DNA of 5,968 bases, from contig CAKRNX010000140.1 in NCBI GenBank assembly GCA_934371475.1, forward strand, positions 1-5,968. The letters run 5' to 3'. Under the pieces are notes generated by a model. It saw only the letters and a list, made by a program, of their open reading frames with translations. It ran no database searches and was not told the origin of the DNA. Positions within the stretch are counted from its first letter, which is position 1. Every line of letters starts with the position of its first letter. The translations under genes and the position numbers were made by a program. Shown here piece by piece: positions 1-5,721 of this stretch. The stretch is from an uncultured Lachnospiraceae bacterium. GTDB lineage: Bacteria; Bacillota; Clostridia; Lachnospirales; Lachnospiraceae.

Positions 1-1051
1 CAAGATAGCCTTCCTGGCATTCCGGCAGCATATAATTATCATGGATCAGTTTTCTTATCTCACAGACATTCTGGCATCGCTTCAGGACATTTTCCTTATC
101 TGCCTGGATTTTTATCCATTCTATTTTCTGATCCTCCAGATGAACTATAAATATATTGGTAAATACTGTTCCAAGTGCCTCCAATGCTTTTGTAAGCTCT
201 TCATCCCGTTTTTGGGTATAACGCAGGGCATAGGACAATTCCTCATTCTTCTGCAATGCACTGACATCCTGATAGGTCACATAGATATATTTTTTCTTTC
301 CAACAATGAGATAGGAAAGATCAGACTGCATATAAAACCATTTTCCCTGCGGATTTCTTTTTCTGTAAAAAATGTTCGTATGTGGATGCTCTATATTGAG
401 ACTTCTAACGGATTCCTCTACATATTGCTGGTCATCCGGATGTACCGTTTCGCAAAACGGTTTCTTCTGCAGCAGCATCATCTGCTGCTGTGTAGTCTCC
501 ATCACCTCTGCAAATCCCCGGGTAATAAAAACAGGATCATAACATAGCGTTGTTTTTGCATCCTCCTCTTCAGAAAGAACACAAAACAAAACAGCGCTGT
601 TCTGAATAGAACGCAACGTAGTTATAAACGCCTGCTGCTGTGGATCTGTATAGTCCTCCACAAACAGAAAAACATTCTTTGTATCTGCGCTTTCCCTTGT
701 AAAGTCAAACTGCATGAAACGCATCTCACCATTCAATATAAAATTAATCATGACATGATGTATGATGTGATCTGTTGTTCCCTGTACAATTGCTTCCATC
801 TTCATCTGCTGTTTTATTCGATTAAGATCCTCTCTGTCACCAGATGCATAACGCATAATTTTCTTGCAGATATAGTCATCAAACATTTGCTCATCCGACT
901 CCGGAAAAATATTTTCACCACTTAACAGCTTCGTATCCTGATGAAGCTTTATACATTTTCCTGTATCCTCAAAATCAATGTACAGGATCTCTATATAATG
1001 ATTCTTAAGAGCTTTTTCATATATTGCAGCCTGAACCGCTTTCTCTGACAA
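1..1051 (-). CDS. N-terminal part of a multi-PAS signalling protein (C-terminus outside window)
   Basis: An uninterrupted reading frame of 350 codons runs off the left edge. I read two PAS-like modules and the start of a third. Module 1 spans about residues 18-133 (HYIEILYIDFEDTGKC to NVFLFVEDYTD). Module 2 spans about 145-265, with the typical TVHPDD turn at 202-207 and a closing strand ending YIYVTYQDVS. A helical linker (about 264-292, rich in Glu, Lys and Leu) leads to module 3, starting near VFTNIFIVHLED (296-307). No signal peptide or membrane segment is visible, so this part is probably cytoplasmic. Such tandem PAS arrays in Lachnospiraceae usually precede GGDEF/EAL domains or a hybrid histidine kinase; the output domain is not visible and I cannot choose. 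The TTG at 1051 is preferred as start because AAGGAGG sits 7 bases before it. An in-frame ATG at 1111, 20 codons earlier, is the alternative but has only a weak ribosome binding site and abuts the repeat block. Composition is A+T-richer than the arabinose genes. Confidence 0.8.
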   Translation of the reverse strand, partial: MSEKAVQAAIYEKALKNHYIEILYIDFEDTGKCIKLHQDTKLLSGENIFPESDEQMFDDYICKKIMRYASGDREDLNRIKQQMKMEAIVQGTTDHIIHHVMINFILNGEMRFMQFDFTRESADTKNVFLFVEDYTDPQQQAFITTLRSIQNSAVLFCVLSEEEDAKTTLCYDPVFITRGFAEVMETTQQQMMLLQKKPFCETVHPDDQQYVEESVRSLNIEHPHTNIFYRKRNPQGKWFYMQSDLSYLIVGKKKYIYVTYQDVSALQKNEELSYALRYTQKRDEELTKALEALGTVFTNIFIVHLEDQKIEWIKIQADKENVLKRCQNVCEIRKLIHDNYMLPECQEGYL

Positions 1052-1058
1052 CCGAATT

Positions 1059-1065
1059 CCTCCTT
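1059..1065 (-). promoter_or_regulatory. Perfect Shine-Dalgarno that favours a TTG start
   Basis: AAGGAGG lies 7 bases upstream of TTG (1051) in the frame of the PAS protein. This is the strongest ribosome binding site for that gene; neither the in-frame ATG at 1111 nor the internal ATG at about 1075 has a comparable one. It therefore decides the start in favour of TTG, unless the motif is simply coding sequence of a longer protein (it would encode Gln-Gly-Gly). Confidence 0.65.
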
Positions 1066-1120
1066 GTTTTCTCATGTACTGTTCATAATTCAAGTTGTGT
1101 AAGGCAGACATTCTCAATCC

Positions 1121-1280
1121 GCTTTCGCTGCTTGCTCATGAACGCAGTCGCTTTGCGACTGTCAGCGGGAGCTTTCACTCCCACGGACATAAGCATCCCC
1201 CTGATCCACCGCTTCGTGCTCCGCGCACTTGAAGCGAGGGGATGCTTATTCTTTGTTCCGCGCGCGAGCAGGCTGCGGTA
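1121..1280. repeat. GC-rich block of nested inverted repeats
   Basis: Between the acetyltransferase and the PAS gene lies a GC-rich block built from stem-loops. CAGTCGC-TTT-GCGACTG is at 1145-1161. GGGAG-CTTTCA-CTCCC is at 1167-1182. A large hairpin at 1189-1249 has a perfect 12-bp outer arm (ATAAGCATCCCC / GGGGATGCTTAT), a 6-bp middle stem (CGCTTC 1210-1215 / GAAGCG 1231-1236) and a 4-bp inner stem (GTGC 1216-1219 / GCAC 1225-1228). The flanks 1123-1137 and 1265-1279 are imperfectly inverted (about 11 of 15). No T-tract follows the stems on either strand, so it is not a standard terminator. Short open frames cross it (for example minus 1083-1301), but they have repeated basic residues and no recognisable domain; I treat them as non-genic. 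The architecture suggests a dispersed palindromic element or a structured RNA. That it recurs in the genome is inference. Confidence 0.6.
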
Positions 1281-1285
1281 GCTGT

Positions 1286-1873
1286 TTATCTGTCCCAACA
1301 AGTTTTCTTATCTTCTTCCGTGATTGCACGAATCACCTTACAAGGATTTCCGACTGCCACTGAATTATCTGGTATATCTTTAACAACAACGCTTCCGCCA
1401 CCAATAACAACATTACTTCCGATTGTAACTCCGGGCATGACTTGAACTCCCGCACCAATCCATACATTATTACCAACTGTAATCGGATAGGCGTACTCTA
1501 ATCCCTGATTGCGACGCTCAAAATCAATCGGATGTCCGGCTGTATGAAAGCCACAATCGGGTGCAATAAATACATTATCACCAAATTTCACTTTTGCTCC
1601 ATCAAGAATAACTGTATTGTGATTAGCAAAGAAATTTTTCCCAATTTCAATATTATAGCCATAATCACACCAAAAAGGTGCAACAACACAAAATGCTCCT
1701 TCTGTCTTTCCTAATAACTGTGTCATCAGTTCCTGTTGTCTTTCTTCATCTGATGGACAAAGTTGATTAAACTGATAGCAAAGGTCTTTTGCCCTGGCTC
1801 TTTCGTCTAATAAATTTCTATCGTAATTTGCGTCATATAGCATTTGCTTTTGCATTTTTTCTTTTTCTGTCAT
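1286..1873 (-). CDS. maa: Maltose/galactoside O-acetyltransferase, LacA/Maa family
   Basis: The 195-residue product is a complete left-handed beta-helix (hexapeptide repeat) acetyltransferase that moves acetyl from acetyl-CoA to a sugar hydroxyl in the cytoplasm. An N-terminal Mac domain covers residues 1-55 (TEKEKM, then LYDANYDRNLLDERARAKDLC). The hexapeptide coils follow from about 70 to 183. The family motif FWCDYGYNIEIG is at about 67-78. TAGHPID carries His114, which corresponds to the catalytic His near position 115 of LacA/Maa. PGVTIGSNVVIGGGSVV forms the last coils, and AVGNPCKVIR is the usual C-terminal signature. Length is in the family range (183-203). The ATG at 1873 is chosen because family members start at MTEKEKM. 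AGGAA lies 12 bases upstream, a weak, distant site. The frame stays open upstream through an integrase tail, so a protein with 27 extra residues from ATG 1954 is possible. The exact sugar substrate cannot be told; these enzymes are usually broad and thought to detoxify excess sugar. The gene is A+T-richer than araA and the kinase. Confidence 0.88.
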   Translation of the reverse strand: MTEKEKMQKQMLYDANYDRNLLDERARAKDLCYQFNQLCPSDEERQQELMTQLLGKTEGAFCVVAPFWCDYGYNIEIGKNFFANHNTVILDGAKVKFGDNVFIAPDCGFHTAGHPIDFERRNQGLEYAYPITVGNNVWIGAGVQVMPGVTIGSNVVIGGGSVVVKDIPDNSVAVGNPCKVIRAITEEDKKTCWDR

Positions 1874-1990
1874 AAGTTCAAATATTTCCTGTTTTTTCTT
1901 CTCTGTCGCTTCTGCATAGATATCCATAGTAGTCTGAATATCCTTATGCCCCATGATCGACTGGATTATTGTGCGCTGAAAAATGCTCCT
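1874..1990 (-). pseudogene. C-terminal remnant of a tyrosine recombinase (ICE/phage integrase)
   Basis: The open frame directly upstream of, and continuous with, the acetyltransferase encodes IMGHKDIQTTMDIYAEA, then TEKKKQEIFEL. This is the end of the catalytic domain of a tyrosine integrase of the type carried by integrative conjugative elements and phages. The conserved Gly-His (MGH) and the nucleophilic Tyr (TTMDIY) survive. The rest is gone: the N-terminal arm and core-binding domains, the first catalytic Arg and the HxxR motif. A TGA at 1991-1993 closes the frame upstream, and similarity seems to fade before IIQSIM (about 1969). With about 30 codons left it cannot work as a recombinase. 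The natural integrase C-terminus would end a few residues beyond EIF, so the break lies at or just before the acetyltransferase ATG. The remnant shows that a mobile element was once at this site or was rearranged into it. Confidence 0.75.
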
Positions 1991-2130
1991 TCAGACAAAG
2001 GAAGGACTACATATTATTCAAATCTGTTTTTCAAATATCTCACAGTTTACAAGAACAACCTTGTCAGTCTTATTCTAGCACCATATACACACGTACGAAA
2101 GCATAGAATGTCAGATAATCTAAAAAAGTG
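1991..2130. other. A+T-rich intergenic stretch, no gene seen
   Basis: This stretch lies between the terminator of the arabinose operon and the integrase remnant. No convincing gene is present on either strand. The plus-strand frame ending at 2131 has no recognisable domain and overlaps the acetyltransferase in antisense. I see no clear sigma-70 promoter for the acetyltransferase here, so how that gene is transcribed is unresolved. A 13-base word, AAAATGCTCCTTC, at 1980-1992 recurs exactly at 1690-1702 inside the acetyltransferase gene. Confidence 0.5.
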
Positions 2131-2168
2131 AAAAAAAGAAACACCAACCGCTAAAAGTTAGTGTTTCT
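2131..2168 (-). terminator. Rho-independent terminator of the arabinose operon
   Basis: Read on the minus strand, AGAAACACTAAC (2168-2157) pairs with GTTGGTGTTTCT (2148-2137) around an 8-base loop. This gives a 12-bp stem with one G-U wobble, followed at once by a run of seven T and, after CAC, another T-run. No T-tract follows the stem on the plus strand, so it acts on minus-strand transcripts. It lies about 180 bases after the kinase stop and is the first terminator after araA and the kinase. Confidence 0.88.
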
Positions 2169-2346
2169 AATATAGTTGTACTACTTGAAAATGAATTATT
2201 ATGCAATTTTATTCGTAAGCGCTTAAATGGTTCTTTTCATACTTAGTTGATTTTAACGTGAAAGAGTTCTCCGAATAGCACTTTCGCTTTCAATCATTCA
2301 AAACTGTTTCGCCTATACATTATTCGCTTTATAACTTTGATTTTAT
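2169..2346. other. A+T-rich 3' region between kinase stop and terminator
   Basis: No gene is visible in this 178-base stretch. It would form a long 3' untranslated region of the araA-kinase transcript. It is much richer in A+T than the kinase gene. It holds a 10-bp palindrome (2216-2225), two copies of TTCGCTTT, and a weak hairpin around 2262-2290 (GAAAG / CTTTC arms). Composition suggests it is joined-on accessory sequence rather than the native operon end. Confidence 0.5.
2216..2225. promoter_or_regulatory. cre-like / LacI-family-type palindrome
   Basis: TAAGCGCTTA is a perfect 10-bp palindrome. With its flanks (2213-2228) it fits the catabolite-responsive element consensus WTGNNARCGNWWWCAW at 14 of 16 positions on either strand; the misses are at the outer T/G and C/A. 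This is the type of site bound by CcpA or other LacI-family regulators with a central CG. It lies downstream of the kinase, not at a clear minus-strand promoter, so its role is uncertain. On the plus strand it follows a weak TTGAAA - 17 bp - TTTATT promoter-like pair (2185-2213). Confidence 0.35.
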
Positions 2347-3951
2347 TTACACTGTCTCCACAGCTGCCTTTTCCATGGGCAGGCCTGCTTCATAAGCTCT
2401 GATGAATTCGTCAAATCCTGCCACATCCGCAGGATCCGGAGCCAGGGTGCTGCCCTTCTGTCCGGTGAATACCCGCTCACTCAGATATTCATCCAGCGTT
2501 TCTCTTTCTTTTTTATCCTTCATGTAAGCTGCCAGCAAGGCGATACCCCAGGCGCCGCCTTCTCCCGCTGTCTCCATACAGGTCACAGGAACATTGACCG
2601 CAGCTGCCATGATGCTCTGTCCCACACCTTTCGTCTTGAACAGGCCGCCATGTCCCATCAGCTCATCCAGCTCCACATGCTCCTGTCTGAACAGGATATC
2701 CATACCGATTTTCAGGGTGGCCAGAGAAGAATAGAGATGGCTTCTCATAAAGTTTGCCAGGTTAAATCTGGCATCCGGCCTGCGGACAAACAGGGGACGT
2801 CCCTCCTCAAATCCGGTGATGGGTTCTCCGGAAAAATAATTGTATGCCATCACGCCGCCGCAGTCCTTATCACCTTCCAGAGCCTTGTTGTACAGTGTTC
2901 CGAAGAGCTGATCCATATTCACCGGAAGGTTCATGGCCTGCATAAATTCTTTAAAAATATTCACCCAATCGTTCAGATCGGAAGTGCAGTTATTGCAGTG
3001 TACCATAGCCACCAGGCTTCCGTCCGGCGTAGTCACCAGATCCAGTTCCGGATAGGCTCTGGAAAGTTCTTTTTCCAGAACCACCATGGCAAATACAGAA
3101 GTACCTGCCGAAACATTGCCGGTACGCTGTTTTACACTGTTGGTAGCCACCATACCGGTACCGGCATCTCCCTCTGCCGGACATACCGGGATACCGGCCT
3201 GCAGATTTCCGCTGACATCCAGAAGCTTTGCACCTTCTTCCGTCAGGGTACCGGCTGACTCGCCTGCCGCCAGAACCCGGGGCAAAATATCCCGCAGTTT
3301 CCAGGGGAATTTCTGATCAGCCACCAGAGCGTCAAATTTCTCCACCATGGTCTGATCATAATCTTTCGTTTTCGGATCAATGGGAAACATGCCGGAAGCA
3401 TCTCCCACACCCAGAGCCTTCACACCAGTCATCTTCCAGTGGATGTATCCGGCCAGCGTGGTCAGGTAATCGATCTCTTTTACATGCTCTTCCCCGTTTA
3501 AGATCGCCTGATACAGATGGGCAATGCTCCACCGCTGGGGAATGTTGTAATCAAAAAGAGTAAACAGCTTTTCTGCAGCTTCCCCGGTCATGGTATTTCT
3601 CCAGGTGCGGAAGGGAACCAGCAGCTCACCCTCCCTGTTAAATGCCATGTATCCGTGCATCATGGCAGAAAATCCTATGGCTCCCACATTCTGAAGCGTC
3701 ACGTCATACTGTGCCTTCACATCCGCTGCCAGATTGGAATAGGCATCCTGAAGGCCTGTCCAGATATCTTCCAGAGAATAGGTCCAGATCCCGTTTTCCA
3801 GACGGTTTTCCCACTCATGGCTTCCCGAAGCAATAGGAGCATGCTCAGAATCGATAAGCACTGCCTTAATCCTGGTGGAACCAAACTCGATACCCAGAGC
3901 TGTCTTTGCATTCACGATATCTTCTTTGATGAGATGAATCTCTCTGCTCAT
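2347..3951 (-). CDS. araB: FGGY-family carbohydrate kinase, probable L-ribulokinase
   Basis: The 534-residue cytoplasmic kinase probably phosphorylates L-ribulose to L-ribulose 5-phosphate with ATP, the step after AraA. FGGY_N covers roughly residues 18-270. GIEFGSTRIKAVLID (20-34) is the first phosphate-binding hairpin, SAMMHGY (95-101) is the GQMHG-like sugar-site motif, and AEGDAGTG (259-266) supplies the likely catalytic base Asp262. FGGY_C covers about 275-500, with GNVSAGTS (278-285) as the second phosphate motif. GHGGLFKTKGVGQSIMAAAV (433-452) is the adenosine motif, and GEGGAWGIALLAAYM (463-477) is the final helix. AAGGAG lies 8 bases before the ATG. It follows araA by 57 bases on the same strand, so the two are almost certainly co-transcribed; two small hairpins (GGCT/AGCC and GCCTG/CAGGC) lie in the gap. 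The sequence is closer to the xylulokinase-like branch than to classical AraB of enterobacteria or Bacillus, so the L-ribulose specificity rests on context. Xylulokinase or another pentulokinase is the alternative. Confidence 0.85.
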   Translation of the reverse strand: MSREIHLIKEDIVNAKTALGIEFGSTRIKAVLIDSEHAPIASGSHEWENRLENGIWTYSLEDIWTGLQDAYSNLAADVKAQYDVTLQNVGAIGFSAMMHGYMAFNREGELLVPFRTWRNTMTGEAAEKLFTLFDYNIPQRWSIAHLYQAILNGEEHVKEIDYLTTLAGYIHWKMTGVKALGVGDASGMFPIDPKTKDYDQTMVEKFDALVADQKFPWKLRDILPRVLAAGESAGTLTEEGAKLLDVSGNLQAGIPVCPAEGDAGTGMVATNSVKQRTGNVSAGTSVFAMVVLEKELSRAYPELDLVTTPDGSLVAMVHCNNCTSDLNDWVNIFKEFMQAMNLPVNMDQLFGTLYNKALEGDKDCGGVMAYNYFSGEPITGFEEGRPLFVRRPDARFNLANFMRSHLYSSLATLKIGMDILFRQEHVELDELMGHGGLFKTKGVGQSIMAAAVNVPVTCMETAGEGGAWGIALLAAYMKDKKERETLDEYLSERVFTGQKGSTLAPDPADVAGFDEFIRAYEAGLPMEKAAVETV

Positions 3952-4008
3952 ATATTTTTCTCCTTATCATAGATCATCGCCTGTCTGAATCAGGCTGTGA
4001 GCCGTTTC

Positions 4009-5505
4009 TTATCTGTAAAAAACACTGCCCAGCTGAAGCTCTCTCTTAAACTCGCGGATCTTTGTATCTTTATCAATATATACAGCTTCAATACCCATGG
4101 CAGCTGCCCAGTCCCCCATCTGATCCGCGGTCAGATCGTAAGTAAATGCCGTATGATGCGCTCCGCCTGCCAGGATCCATGCTTCCGCGCCGGTAGCCAG
4201 ATCAGGCTGCGGTGTCCAGAATGCTGTAGCCACAGGAAGCTTGGGCATGGGCTTTTCCACCTTCTTGCAGTCCACCTCATTGATGATCAGACGGAAACGG
4301 TTTCCCAGATCTACCAGAGAGGTAGCCACCGCCGGTCCTGTTTTAGATGTGTATACCAGACGTGACGGATCCTCACGGTTGCCCATAGTAAGCGGGCATA
4401 CCTTGATGCCGATGGGTCCTTCCGCGATACTGGGGCAAACCTCCAGCATATGCGCCTGCAGGATCCCCTCTTTGCCCGGAACCAGATTGTAGGTATAATC
4501 CTCCATAAAAGAAGTACCCTTCGGATTCTTGACTCCGGCTGTCATGATCTTCATCAGACGCACCATTGCCGCAGTCTTCCAGTCACCCTCGCCGCCAAAG
4601 CCGTAGCCCTTCTCCATCAATCTCTGAATGGCCAGTCCGGGAAGCTGCTTTAAAGAACCGAGATCGCCGAAATGAGTAACGATCGCCTGATAATTTCTCT
4701 CTTCCAGGAATTTTTCAAATCCGATCTCGATACCTGCCTGTACTGCCACATGCCTGCGGAATTCCTCCGGATCTCTGCCTTCCAGGATAATATCATATTT
4801 GCTGTAATACTCCTCCACCAGAGTATCAATCTCATTCTGCGGAACCGCATCCACATACTCTGCGATCTCATTCACCGGATATGCATCGATCTCCCAGCCA
4901 AACTTGATCTGTGCTTCCACCTTATCGCCTTCGGTAACCGCCACATTTCTCATGTTGTCCGCTACGCGGCAGACACGGATATGGCTGCTCTCCATAATAC
5001 CGATGGCTGTCAGCATCCAGCCGGCAATGCGCTCCTGAACCTTCCGGTCTTCCCAGTATCCTACGATCACCTTCCGTTCAATTCCCATGCGGGTAACAAT
5101 GTGGCCGTATTCTCTGTCGCCATGAGCAGACTGATTCTCATTCATGAAGTCCATATCAATAGTATCGTAGGGGATCTCTCGGTTAAACTGGGTATGTAAA
5201 TGAAGCAGCGGCTTTCTGTATTCCTGCAGCCCCAGGATCCAGGATTTTGCCGGTGAGAAGGTATGCATCCAGGTAATTACACCCGCACATTCCTCATCCG
5301 CATTTGCCTCATTGAAAGTCTTACGGATCAGTTCATTGGTGATCAGTGTCGGCTTCCACACGATCTCATAAGGCAGCACACCGGATTGATTCAATGCTTC
5401 CACAATTATCTTTGAATGTTTTGCAACATTTGCCAGACACTCATCCCCATAAAGATCCTGAGAGCCGGTACAAAACCAGAATTTGTAATTTTTCATTGTT
5501 TTCAT
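4009..5505 (-). CDS. araA: L-arabinose isomerase
   Basis: This cytoplasmic enzyme interconverts L-arabinose and L-ribulose, the entry step of arabinose catabolism, and needs Mn2+ or a similar metal. The product has 498 residues, against about 500 for E. coli AraA, and is full length. The N-terminus WFCTGSQDLYG (10-20) is diagnostic, as are WMHTFSPAKSWI (79-90) and LHLHTQFNREIP (101-112). The catalytic and metal residues known from E. coli AraA (Glu306, Glu333, His350, His450) are matched by Glu306 in GGEGDWKTAA, Glu335 in FMEDYTYNL, His352 in LQAHMLEVCPS and His451 in GGAHHTAFTY. The first ATG is chosen because GGAGG lies 9 bases upstream; the ATG three codons later would be too far from it. 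It is the first large gene after the promoter at 5639-5668 and is followed by the probable ribulokinase. No AraR operator of the Bacillus type was recognised upstream. The enzyme appears intact and functional. Confidence 0.97.
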   Translation of the reverse strand: MKTMKNYKFWFCTGSQDLYGDECLANVAKHSKIIVEALNQSGVLPYEIVWKPTLITNELIRKTFNEANADEECAGVITWMHTFSPAKSWILGLQEYRKPLLHLHTQFNREIPYDTIDMDFMNENQSAHGDREYGHIVTRMGIERKVIVGYWEDRKVQERIAGWMLTAIGIMESSHIRVCRVADNMRNVAVTEGDKVEAQIKFGWEIDAYPVNEIAEYVDAVPQNEIDTLVEEYYSKYDIILEGRDPEEFRRHVAVQAGIEIGFEKFLEERNYQAIVTHFGDLGSLKQLPGLAIQRLMEKGYGFGGEGDWKTAAMVRLMKIMTAGVKNPKGTSFMEDYTYNLVPGKEGILQAHMLEVCPSIAEGPIGIKVCPLTMGNREDPSRLVYTSKTGPAVATSLVDLGNRFRLIINEVDCKKVEKPMPKLPVATAFWTPQPDLATGAEAWILAGGAHHTAFTYDLTADQMGDWAAAMGIEAVYIDKDTKIREFKRELQLGSVFYR

Positions 5506-5624
5506 AAAGCTGTTCCTCCCGTTTCATTATTTTCTTCTGCGTACATCGTTCCTTCACAAAGAATGCCTTCCAGATACACCGCATCGCCATCCGGCGTTTC
5601 ACAGGGGATATGGACACGATACAC
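5502..5624 (-). CDS. Possible 40-codon upstream ORF overlapping araA
   Basis: A GTG at 5624 opens a frame of 40 codons (VYRVHIPCETPDGDAVYLEG, then ILCEGTMYAEENNETGGTAL). Its TGA stop overlaps the araA ATG in a 4-base ATGA junction, the usual layout for translational coupling. The frame is stop-free with plausible codon use, and the araA ribosome binding site is inside it. The GTG is only about 8 bases after the predicted transcription start, which leaves no room for a Shine-Dalgarno, so translation would be leaderless. A shorter version from the internal ATG (5546) would give 14 codons, with AAGGA close before it. I recognise no family. It may be a leader peptide that couples araA translation, the surviving end of a lost upstream gene, or chance: an open frame of this length is not rare. 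No GTG or ATG further upstream is available because a TAG stands two codons before the GTG. Confidence 0.3.
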   Translation of the reverse strand: MYRVHIPCETPDGDAVYLEGILCEGTMYAEENNETGGTAL

Positions 5625-5638
5625 TTTAAGCTATACTA

Positions 5639-5668
5639 ATTATACAATAATAGAAACGGAATTCACAA
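5639..5668 (-). promoter_or_regulatory. Sigma-70-type promoter of the arabinose operon
   Basis: On the minus strand a perfect -10 box TATAAT (5644-5639) is preceded, at a spacing of 18 bases, by TTGTGA (5668-5663, four of six matches to TTGACA). The surroundings are A+T-rich. Transcription should begin near 5632, giving an araA leader of about 125 bases. It is the only good promoter between the upstream debris and araA. Confidence 0.65.
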
Positions 5669-5669
5669 G

Positions 5670-5721
5670 GCAGGATTTTCCGATTTTGGTGTGTCATTTT
5701 ATGTAAACTCAGGAATCCTGC
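5670..5721. repeat. 8-bp inverted repeat upstream of the -35 box
   Basis: GCAGGATT at 5670-5677 and AATCCTGC at 5714-5721 are perfect inverted copies 36 bases apart. The inner arm abuts the -35 box and the outer arm lies at the end of the decayed open frame. This could be paired half-sites for a regulator or a weak terminator-like remnant, but an 8-bp pair at this spacing can arise by chance. Confidence 0.25.

Noticed and set aside
470..492. CAGCAG/CTGCTG inverted and triplet repeat
   Set aside because: It is in-frame coding sequence for a Gln-Met-Leu run in the PAS protein, too short to be a meaningful repeat or hairpin.
41..547. Plus-strand open frame of 168 codons
   Set aside because: It lies antisense to the continuous PAS-protein frame, which has recognisable domain structure. 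Its product is a Leu/Ile/Phe-rich shadow with no known motif.
1189..1249. Large hairpin as a rho-independent terminator for the acetyltransferase gene
   Set aside because: No T-tract follows the stem on the minus strand and only a weak TCTTTG on the plus strand. The nested arms fit a repeat element better.
1083..1301. Minus-strand 72-codon open frame across the palindromic block
   Set aside because: Its sequence is explained by the nested hairpins. It overlaps the acetyltransferase end and PAS start in another frame, and has no domain.
1844..2131. Plus-strand open frame of 95 codons crossing the integrase remnant
   Set aside because: Its first third is the antisense of the acetyltransferase start and integrase tail. 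The rest has no recognisable domain and no ribosome binding site was evident.
2650..3258. Plus-strand 202-codon frame and other long plus-strand frames over araA and the kinase
   Set aside because: They mirror well-supported minus-strand enzymes with intact catalytic motifs. His/Ser/Cys-rich composition is typical of antisense shadows.
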